In this document: in pieces, positions 1 to 5,406 of the stretch
Layout of the letters: each line of letters opens with the position of its first letter
Position numbering within the stretch: position 1 is the stretch's first letter
NCBI GenBank assembly: GCA_905479025.1
Contig: CAJQKX010000673.1
Span: forward strand, 1-7,168
DNA length: 7,168 nucleotides
Source: an uncultured Paraglaciecola sp.
GTDB taxonomy: Bacteria; Pseudomonadota; Gammaproteobacteria; Enterobacterales; Alteromonadaceae
Direction: 5' to 3'
Position numbers and translations under genes: made by a program
Notes under the pieces: generated by a model
Seen by the model: only the letters and a program-made list of their open reading frames with translations
What the model was told of the DNA's origin: nothing
The model's database searches: none

Positions 1-247
1 TGATGACCTCCGTGAGTCGCCGGCTTTTGATATTGTCAAAAGACTGCAAGCCGAAAATGTCGGTGAGCTATTGATTTGCGAGCCGAATTTAAAGGCAAGT
101 GATCATTTTGAATTATCTGATTTTTCTAGCGCTATTAAAAAAGCAGATATTATTTTGCTCTTAGTTGATCATAGGCAGTTTAAATATATGAAAGCTTCGG
201 ATCTGAGTGAGAAGGTGGTTGTAGATACGCGGGGAGTGGTCAAGTAA
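1..247 (+). CDS. wecC: UDP-N-acetyl-D-mannosamine dehydrogenase, C-terminal end (partial)
   Basis: This is the last 81 codons of a gene that begins before the window; the frame runs from base 2 to a TAA at 245-247. The visible part opens with DDLRESPAFDIVKRL, continues through ADIILLLVDHRQFK and ends VVDTRGVVK. These are hallmarks of the C-terminal UDP-binding domain of nucleotide-sugar dehydrogenases, and the DDLRESPA and LLVDHRQFK wording fits the WecC branch better than the UDP-glucose dehydrogenase branch. The family oxidises UDP-ManNAc to UDP-ManNAcA with two NAD+ in the cytoplasm, supplying an acidic sugar for enterobacterial common antigen or O-antigen-like polymers. The catalytic cysteine and Rossmann domain lie outside the window, so the substrate is inferred from these motifs. 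A WbpA-like UDP-GlcNAc 6-dehydrogenase is the main alternative. No terminator follows immediately. Confidence 0.78.
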   Translation, partial: DDLRESPAFDIVKRLQAENVGELLICEPNLKASDHFELSDFSSAIKKADIILLLVDHRQFKYMKASDLSEKVVVDTRGVVK

Positions 248-356
248 TTGTCATTGATTTTGTAGGCCACAGATGGCGTGTCATCGAAAAATTTTGTTCT
301 TCGAAGTATTGCACTTCAATCAAGGCTGGCCTGTTACAAGATTCACCTATGTTGGG

Positions 357-384
357 GCACTCAGAGTTTTATAACTCTGAGTGC
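357..384. repeat. Perfect inverted repeat, 12-bp arms, 4-nt loop
   Basis: The left arm GCACTCAGAGTT (357-368) and right arm AACTCTGAGTGC (373-384) are exact reverse complements separated by TTAT. A G-T wobble pair could add one step at 356/385. The hairpin lies 109 bases after the wecC stop and has no T-run behind it, so it is not a classical intrinsic terminator. It could be an mRNA 3'-end processing or stability hairpin, a REP-like unit, or a binding site for a dimeric protein. The sequence shows only the symmetry; the role is unknown. Confidence 0.85.
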
Positions 385-440
385 TGCGCAGTTAAAGGTT
401 CATTTTAGACACGAAAGGATCAATCAGTGAGGTATTACTA

Positions 441-545
441 ATGGTTGAGTATAATAAGGCTGAACGGTTTAACGATGGCGATCCGAGCGAGGTAGTGCTT
501 GTGGGTGCACTAGGCATTGATAAATTAAATTTATCACCCCTGTAA
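441..545 (+). CDS. Possible 34-residue small protein, unknown
   Basis: This ATG-started frame encodes MVEYNKAERFNDGDPSEVVL followed by VGALGIDKLNLSPL and a TAA stop. A GAGG motif at 429-432 sits 8 bases before the ATG, a normal spacing for translation. The product is acidic and soluble in its first half and mildly hydrophobic in its second, with no signal peptide or membrane segment. I recognise no family. The last codons overlap a near-perfect AT-rich inverted repeat (518-536). It could be a true small protein, the 5' remnant of a decayed gene, or chance. The ribosome binding site is the only positive evidence. Confidence 0.22.
   Translation: MVEYNKAERFNDGDPSEVVLVGALGIDKLNLSPL
518..536. repeat. 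AT-rich inverted repeat, 9-bp arms
   Basis: TGATAAATT and AATTTATCA are exact reverse complements around a single central A at 527. A one-base loop cannot form a relaxed RNA hairpin, so it looks more like a symmetrical protein-binding site (operator-like) or chance symmetry in AT-rich DNA. It overlaps the end of the small ORF at 441-545. Confidence 0.5.
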
Positions 546-735
546 ATGTGGAGCTCCATGTCAGAATTTTAAGGATGAATGGGCTAGCGGCGGCAAATGT
601 AGTTCCCCGGCGTCTGATTTTCCCAGTATTTGATCTTGCCAGGATTGGCTGGCTTTTAGCCGGTTGTCTCTATAGGCTGTAACTCTGTGAGTATTTGATT
701 TTCGGGGGCTTCGCCAGCAGTTGGCGTTCGTATTT

Positions 736-764
736 TTGGCCTCGTAATCCAACGAGAATAACAT
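736..764 (+). promoter_or_regulatory. Candidate sigma-70 promoter upstream of wzy
   Basis: A TTGGCC (736-741) and a TAACAT (759-764) are separated by 17 bases. Each hexamer matches 4 of 6 consensus positions. Transcription would start near 771, exactly at the base of the terminator-like hairpin that follows. If both are real, the wzy transcript would begin with a strong hairpin and T-run and might be attenuated. If the hairpin is simply a terminator for upstream transcription, this promoter is likely a chance match. Confidence 0.25.
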
Positions 765-770
765 TTTAAT

Positions 771-804
771 AATGGCCGATTTTAATCGGTCATTGTAATT
801 TTTT
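771..804 (+). terminator. Rho-independent terminator-like hairpin before wzy
   Basis: Arms AATGGCCGAT (771-780) and ATCGGTCATT (785-794) pair over 10 positions with one G-T wobble around a TTTA loop. A run of six T follows at 799-804, after a 4-base GTAA gap. The stem is only moderately GC-rich and the T-run is slightly displaced, so efficiency is uncertain. It would end transcription coming from wecC or the small ORF, or act as a leader attenuator for wzy, whose start codon is 85 bases further on. Confidence 0.55.
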
Positions 805-889
805 CTAACTGACGACGCGTGGAAGTTGATAGGGGATTGAAGGCGGCATAGTTGTTTGAAGTAGCGATTAACAGTTGAGATAAGGTTAG

Positions 890-2077
890 ATGAATAAATT
901 ATCAGCTATTTTTTGGTGGTTATATATTGCAGTGTCACCAGTGTACTGGGTGCCGCTTATAGGGGTGGCTACTTTTTCTTTTTTCAAGATTTTTCTGATT
1001 GCGGTAGCTGCAATAACAGCTTCTTTGACCTTAATCACCGAAAAGCGAATCACTCTTCCATTTGGTTATCTCGGTATGTTTGGGTTTTTTATATTGTGCT
1101 TCTCATTCTTGCCGGGGGTTATTGGCGGCACGCCGGGTGCAGGCTATAAGATGTTACTTAACGTCTTTTATAGTTTTACTACATTTATAGCGATTGCATT
1201 GCTCTACCAAAAGAATCAGCGCTTGGTGGAGCATCTTTCGTATACAGGATTCATTATCGGTGCTCTGTGTTTCTACGTTGTCTTGGCAGGCCAGGGAGTT
1301 GTGGAAAATTATCGATCACCCATTAATCTAGGCGGTTTTCCTGTGTCCGTTTCAGGCTTTACAGGCCTTAGAACTGGTTGGTCAAACGGCACTGCTTTTT
1401 TCATCCCTTTTTTAATCTATTTGGCCTTTCATAAAAAATCTTACATAATTAAGGCGTTATGCATAGCATGCATCTGTTCCATATTTCTTTCTCAGGTTAC
1501 CGTAGCAGGCCGGAACGGAATGCTTGCATCGGTTCTGGGCGCCTTCCTCATGTTGTACTTCATGAAAAAGCGTCTGCTGCTCATGCTCTTTGGTTTTGTT
1601 ATTTTAGTTTTGGCTTTAGTTTATCTCCCACTCCTCCTTGAGCACCTGCGGTTTGATCGAATAGAATCTTCTGCATCCGTTGATGATTTCAACAAGTTTT
1701 CTGCGGGGCGCCTGGAGAGCTATTATTACGCATTATCTATTATCTTGAAGAACCCTGTGTTCGGTGTTGGGTTCGGCAATACCGATATTGCAGGTCACTC
1801 GATACACAACATGGTTTTAAGATACACCGCGGAAACCGGAATTATTTTTCTGTTTGTATTTTTAGGCTTAGTTGCAGCAGGGCTTTATAAATTGTACCCC
1901 TTTAGAAATAACCCAGCGGCATGTGTGCCAATGGTAGTTATTATTCAGGGCGTGTTAGAGTCGCAATTCGAGCCTGGTGTGTTGTTAGGAAGCTTTCAGA
2001 ATTCCGCGCTGTGGTGGGCATGTGTTGGAATAGCGGGCGCGATTAGCGTTAAGCCCTCTCTGGGTCATATTAAATAA
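890..2077 (+). CDS. wzy: O-antigen polymerase / ligase family membrane protein (Wzy-type)
   Basis: This 395-residue, very hydrophobic protein has roughly 10 to 12 membrane segments, for example near residues 6-20, 22-47, 61-77, 91-106, 118-134, 166-180, 186-204, 229-250, 316-336 and 372-385. The Wzy_C/O-antigen ligase pattern is clear. A GRNG motif lies at 207-210 after a membrane helix. A large periplasmic loop (about 251-315) carries GRLESYYYAL (273 onward), then KNPVFGVGFGN (287-297), then a HN pair at 306-307. Family members join lipid-linked repeat units at the periplasmic face (Wzy) or ligate glycan to lipid A or protein (WaaL/PglL); the two are hard to separate by sequence. Direct linkage to a flippase two bases downstream and to glycosyltransferases favours Wzy. 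AAGG at 882-885 supports the ATG start, with GAGA just upstream; the spacing is a little short. Confidence 0.85.
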   Translation: MNKLSAIFWWLYIAVSPVYWVPLIGVATFSFFKIFLIAVAAITASLTLITEKRITLPFGYLGMFGFFILCFSFLPGVIGGTPGAGYKMLLNVFYSFTTFIAIALLYQKNQRLVEHLSYTGFIIGALCFYVVLAGQGVVENYRSPINLGGFPVSVSGFTGLRTGWSNGTAFFIPFLIYLAFHKKSYIIKALCIACICSIFLSQVTVAGRNGMLASVLGAFLMLYFMKKRLLLMLFGFVILVLALVYLPLLLEHLRFDRIESSASVDDFNKFSAGRLESYYYALSIILKNPVFGVGFGNTDIAGHSIHNMVLRYTAETGIIFLFVFLGLVAAGLYKLYPFRNNPAACVPMVVIIQGVLESQFEPGVLLGSFQNSALWWACVGIAGAISVKPSLGHIK

Positions 2078-2079
2078 TT

Positions 2080-3450
2080 ATGCGTCCATTAAAGATGACG
2101 AGATCGCTTGCTTTTACATTCATAGAAGTTCTTGTGAGGGGGATTAATTGGTCTTTCTTATTTCTGGCTGCTCTTTTTTTGCCCACCGAAAGCTATGGAT
2201 CATTATCGATAATAGTTGCAATCGAGGCAATGTTAGTAGTCTTGTTAATTGCTGGTTATGACAAAAGCGCATTGCGCTTCTTAGCTGATGGCGAACAAAA
2301 TTGTAATTCGAATGAGGTTTTCAGCGGGTGGGTTGTCGTTTCGTTAGCTGTGTGCGTTTTAGTTATAGTGTCTCATTACTTCATTACTTGGAATGAACGA
2401 GTTTATTTGAAAGGAGGTATGTTTTATTTGGGGTTGGCAGCCTTTTTTTTAGTGGCTTTGAATCGATTTTTTGCTGCCATATTTAGGGCCACTGATGGCA
2501 TATGGGAGTTTGTTTTTCTAAGGTTGGGTTGTTTGTTTTTGAAATTAGTTATATTTATATATTTTCTGGAACATTATGCAGTAGCAGCCGAGAGCTATGT
2601 ACTCGCTACTTTTGTGGCATTTTTAGCCAGCACTTTTTTAGTTTTCAAAGTTTCGAAATCCGAGTCATTTAGTAAAAAAAACGTTAAGGCTGCCTCATTG
2701 TATGCTCTGCCGTTTCTTCCTCATGCGCTGAGTGGAATTTTACTGGCCAACATTGACAGAGTGATGATCGATTCTTTTCTCACCCTTAACGACGTTGCTG
2801 TTTACAGCTTTGCCTATACACTGGGCTCGGCATTGTCTTTCTTTTATGCGATTGTTGCTGTGACCTATGAAAAAAAACTTTTTTCGGTTGCCTCTGATTT
2901 CTCTGCAGTCCATTCACTTCAGAAAGAATATTTTATTTTTCTAAATGTGATTGGTTTTTTGATGCTTCCGGTAGTTTATGGAATTGCGTTTTTTATTGGT
3001 AACTTTCGCGAGGGTTATGCAGGTGAGGAATTTATTCAAATAGTTTTGATGGTGTACGTCTCATATATTGTGAACGTTCAGTATTTGAAAGCATCTTATG
3101 GCTTGGCGGTGCATAAACAAAGCGTTTCAATTGCGTGGGTAACAATGTCCAGTATGTTTTTGAACGTCGCGCTAAATTTGATTCTTCTTGAACGGATCGG
3201 TGTAATTGGTGCCGCAGTTGCGACGTTGCTAAGTTACATATTTTTATCAATTGTCATAACTGGAGTCGCCCAGCAAAAAACAAAAATAGTAATATTTGAT
3301 TATGACAGTAAAATATTTTCTTCTTTAATTGCCGTACTGATAGTTTTGTTATGGTATAACCCTTTATGGGGGGTGCTTTTTGCTGTGCTGGTGGCGCTAT
3401 TTCAAATCACGCGTTGTGCCAAGGCTGCTAAGATCTTATTTTTGGATTAG
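2080..3450 (+). CDS. wzx: Polysaccharide flippase, Wzx-type (MOP/MATE-like superfamily)
   Basis: This 456-residue protein with about 12 to 14 hydrophobic segments matches the polysaccharide biosynthesis (Wzx/RfbX) family in length and layout. Around residues 210-230 it has LPFLPHALSGI followed by NIDRVMID, the usual half-way signature of these exporters. Near 364-386 it has ALNLILLERIGVIGAAVATL, typical of the family's second half. Wzx moves undecaprenyl-diphosphate-linked repeat units from the cytoplasmic to the periplasmic face of the inner membrane. The ATG lies two bases after the wzy stop with no clear Shine-Dalgarno, so translational coupling to wzy is likely; Met6 (2095) is an alternative start. 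The last 15 bases overlap the 3' end of the convergent hydrolase gene, leaving no separate terminator between them. Confidence 0.87.
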   Translation: MRPLKMTRSLAFTFIEVLVRGINWSFLFLAALFLPTESYGSLSIIVAIEAMLVVLLIAGYDKSALRFLADGEQNCNSNEVFSGWVVVSLAVCVLVIVSHYFITWNERVYLKGGMFYLGLAAFFLVALNRFFAAIFRATDGIWEFVFLRLGCLFLKLVIFIYFLEHYAVAAESYVLATFVAFLASTFLVFKVSKSESFSKKNVKAASLYALPFLPHALSGILLANIDRVMIDSFLTLNDVAVYSFAYTLGSALSFFYAIVAVTYEKKLFSVASDFSAVHSLQKEYFIFLNVIGFLMLPVVYGIAFFIGNFREGYAGEEFIQIVLMVYVSYIVNVQYLKASYGLAVHKQSVSIAWVTMSSMFLNVALNLILLERIGVIGAAVATLLSYIFLSIVITGVAQQKTKIVIFDYDSKIFSSLIAVLIVLLWYNPLWGVLFAVLVALFQITRCAKAAKILFLD

Positions 3451-4308
3451 GTTGTTTTTTTGTATGAAGTCCTTTGTTGCTTGCCACCACTCTGCTTCGG
3501 GATTCCATGCGCTTTGGTGGGTCCCTCCTGGCGACCAGATTACTATGCCGTCAGCATGTTGATATACTACTTGAAGCTGGAGTAACCAGAATTTATAGTC
3601 GATGAATTTATATTTTTTAGCTTTGTTACTTCCATGATACTGCGGCCAGACAAAGGCTATAACGGTTTTGCCGTATTTCTTTGCTTCGTTGATATTCGCA
3701 ACTGCATATTTTTTCCAGTTATCCGGGTCATCGTAGAACGTATAAAGAGATGGGTAAATGACGTCGGAGTATTGGGCTATGGGATTCAAAAACGTATTTG
3801 CTTGCTCCCACTTGTGTACATTTTTGTTTTTAGTGGGGGTATGGTAATCCCTCAAGGGAAACATCGAGTAAATCCCGATTTTTTTTTCAGGTTGAATGGC
3901 CCGGATCGTAGCAATAGTGCTGGCGTGCTTTGCGATGCTTCGCTTCACGGCGGTTGTCCGATGCCTTCTTATGTCAAGCGGCCAATGTTCGATGTCAATG
4001 CAGACGAATTCATCAGGGCCTAATTTATTCTCTGCTAGCGTAGTGATGTGAGCGATATTTGGAAATTTTTCTGCTTTTTTTGAGGGCCAGAATTCTGAAG
4101 CGTAAATTACACGAATACCGTCGAATCCATGCTGTTTTAAATTAGGCTGATTTTTAAAGCGCATCTCGTTGAGCAGAAAAAAGGGTTTATCGCTTATAGG
4201 CGAATTTGTGGCGGTATTGTTGGTTGCGTGACTGGTTATATGGGTAGTTGCGACAGAAAAAAATAAAAGGAAAGCTTTTACATGAAAAACAAAGTTGTGA
4301 TTATCCAA
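3436..4308 (-). CDS. Secreted hyaluronidase-like glycoside hydrolase (TIM-barrel type), putative
   Basis: This 290-residue protein starts at a TTG (4308-4306). The start is supported by a perfect AAGGAGG (4324-4318 on the minus strand) 9 bases upstream and by the lack of another in-frame start before Met49. Residues 12-20 (AFLLFFSVA) and a possible Ser-His-Ala cleavage site at 26-28 suggest a signal peptide, although its n-region is weakly charged. The mature part carries, in order, CIDIEHWP (103-110), IYPSLYTFYDD (184-194), AFVWPQYHG (218-226) and DGIVIWSPGG (253-262). A D-x-E at 105-107 followed by W-P, then YPS.Y, then G.V.W near the end, resembles the strand-end motifs of GH56 hyaluronidases and other retaining hydrolases that use substrate-assisted catalysis. 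By that analogy Asp105 and Glu107 would be catalytic. The fold and chemistry are inferred from these motifs; the substrate is unknown, plausibly the polymer made by this locus. The gene overlaps both + strand neighbours. Confidence 0.6.
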   Translation of the reverse strand: MDNHNFVFHVKAFLLFFSVATTHITSHATNNTATNSPISDKPFFLLNEMRFKNQPNLKQHGFDGIRVIYASEFWPSKKAEKFPNIAHITTLAENKLGPDEFVCIDIEHWPLDIRRHRTTAVKRSIAKHASTIATIRAIQPEKKIGIYSMFPLRDYHTPTKNKNVHKWEQANTFLNPIAQYSDVIYPSLYTFYDDPDNWKKYAVANINEAKKYGKTVIAFVWPQYHGSNKAKKYKFIDYKFWLLQLQVVYQHADGIVIWSPGGTHQSAWNPEAEWWQATKDFIQKNNLIQK

Positions 4309-5331
4309 GAATTTATCCCTCCTTACAGGGTTCCTTTTTTTGATCGGCTAAATGTTGCGTTGAATGGTAATCTGACTCTATATGTGGCTCGGAAAAATGC
4401 TGACATTTCGTGCGAACAGCGGCTTTTGAAAATCAGGTCTAAGGCCGGCTTTAAGTTTGACAATTGTAGCACGAGCGAATTTGCCGATTACGATGTGGTT
4501 GTAATGATGTTTGATTTGCGTTGGTTTTTATTATATCGACTGCTATTTCGTCTTCCCAAAAAAACAGTGCTCTGGGGGCACGGCATGGGGCAGTATGCGC
4601 TATTAGCCAGGGTCAAAGCCATCCTTATTAAGCGCTCTATGGGCTTCATTGCTTATGAAAGTGACGGTGCAGATTATTTTGAGCCTTATGGTGTTGAACG
4701 AAATAAGCTTGCATATATGGGAAATACCGTAGAGGTCTGTGATTACCATTTTTCTGAGAAAGATAGGTGCTTTTTTACCTACATGGGGCGATTGCAGCCT
4801 CGGAAAAGACTTTCCGATTTTTTAAAAGCATATGCTTTGCTTAGCGATGAGCATCAAAGTCGGGCGCAAGTATTGATATTAGGTGATGGAGAGATAAAGT
4901 TTGAGCTTGAGGTGCTATCGAAAAAATTAGGAATTTCGAGCAAATGCAGATTCGTGCCAGGGGTTTATGACCAAAGAGAGATCGGGAAGTGGCTCGAGAA
5001 ATCCATTGCTTACGTAAGCCCTGGCCACGTTGGTTTAGGCGTGTTGCATACATTTGCTTATGGTGTGCCCGTAATCACAAGGGCTGGCGCGCCTCACGCG
5101 CCTGAAGTCTGCAATGTGATTGACGGTGAAACGGGCTTCTTAGTCGGGGATACATTACAAGCGTTGGTAGAAAGCATGGCCCTCTATATGTCGGATCCTG
5201 AGCAGCATATGCGGCATTGTCGCGCAGCTTATAAGCGCTATGCGAACGAGCGAACAATGGCGAAAATGGTTGGGCGTTTTGTTTCTGGGTTAGAGCAATT
5301 TACTTCTAATAGTTCAAATGAAATTAATTGA
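4282..5331 (+). CDS. GT4-type glycosyltransferase with altered EX7E motif
   Basis: This 349-residue cytoplasmic, GT-B-fold enzyme is expected to add one sugar from a nucleotide donor to the growing lipid-linked repeat unit. The N-terminus has IPPYRVPFFDRLN (12-24), an acceptor-domain signature, and VLWGHGMG (96-103). The C-terminal Glycos_transf_1 domain has YMGRLQPRKRL (167-177), VLILGDGE (197-204), SPGHVGLGVLHTFAYGVPVI (246-265) and VIDGETGFLV (279-288). The usual E-x7-E of GT4 enzymes is replaced by Gly248 and His256. I recall a subgroup with SPGNVGLTAIH-like motifs, so this may be normal for its clade. An AAGG (4267-4270) lies 11 bases before the ATG; the start is fixed by IPPYR. The first 27 bases overlap the divergent hydrolase gene. 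Donor and linkage cannot be read from sequence. Confidence 0.85.
   Translation: MKNKVVIIQEFIPPYRVPFFDRLNVALNGNLTLYVARKNADISCEQRLLKIRSKAGFKFDNCSTSEFADYDVVVMMFDLRWFLLYRLLFRLPKKTVLWGHGMGQYALLARVKAILIKRSMGFIAYESDGADYFEPYGVERNKLAYMGNTVEVCDYHFSEKDRCFFTYMGRLQPRKRLSDFLKAYALLSDEHQSRAQVLILGDGEIKFELEVLSKKLGISSKCRFVPGVYDQREIGKWLEKSIAYVSPGHVGLGVLHTFAYGVPVITRAGAPHAPEVCNVIDGETGFLVGDTLQALVESMALYMSDPEQHMRHCRAAYKRYANERTMAKMVGRFVSGLEQFTSNSSNEIN
4318..4324 (-). promoter_or_regulatory. Perfect Shine-Dalgarno of the antisense hydrolase gene
   Basis: On the minus strand this reads AAGGAGG, 9 bases before the TTG start at 4308, and decides that start. On the plus strand the same bases are the two proline codons and first tyrosine base of the conserved I-P-P-Y-R motif (residues 12-16) of the divergent glycosyltransferase. 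One short segment therefore serves as a ribosome site on one strand and a family motif on the other. Confidence 0.75.
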
Positions 5332-5406
5332 GCGGGTAGATTTTCAAGTATTGCGATGTTTCGAATATTTCAATATTTTCTGGCCTACCATAAATAGGGT
5401 TATTCA

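Larger units (their letters stand above)
248..889. other. Long intergenic region between wecC and wzy
   Basis: These 642 bases contain no recognisable long gene, although the genes downstream are tightly packed. I see a perfect palindrome (357-384), a 34-codon ORF with a good ribosome binding site (441-545), a short AT-rich inverted repeat (518-536), a promoter-like pair (736-764) and a terminator-like hairpin (771-804). A 67-codon open frame on the minus strand (764-561) has no family resemblance that I recognise and no convincing start signal, so I leave it uncalled. The region could be a decayed gene, a site of past insertion, or a regulatory leader for the wzy transcript. Confidence 0.7.

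Noticed and set aside
357..392. Palindrome and nearby GTTAAAG considered as an integron attC site
   Set aside because: The core-site pattern GTTRRRY is not met, no matching inverse core is found at the other end, and the stem is a simple perfect palindrome without the bulged bases of attC.
561..764. 67-codon open frame on the minus strand in the wecC-wzy gap
   Set aside because: No recognisable family, unusual composition, no clear ribosome site, and it would read into the terminator-like and promoter-like region. It is probably a chance frame, though it is the longest one in the gap.
3429..3461. Palindrome TAAGATCTTA and following T-runs at the wzx/hydrolase junction as a shared bidirectional terminator
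   Set aside because: The palindrome has no loop and is AT-rich, and the seven-T run at 3455-3461 has no stable stem directly before it.
3879..3887. Run of nine T on the + strand (A9 in the hydrolase coding strand), considered as a + strand terminator or a slippage site
   Set aside because: Only 4-bp stems can be drawn upstream (for example GGGA/TCCC), too weak for a terminator. The hydrolase frame is intact on both sides, so there is no sign that slippage is needed.
3634..4023. 129-codon + strand frame inside the hydrolase gene
   Set aside because: It is the complement of the hydrolase coding sequence. The hydrolase frame is longer, has a perfect ribosome site, signal peptide and family-like motifs, while this frame shows none.
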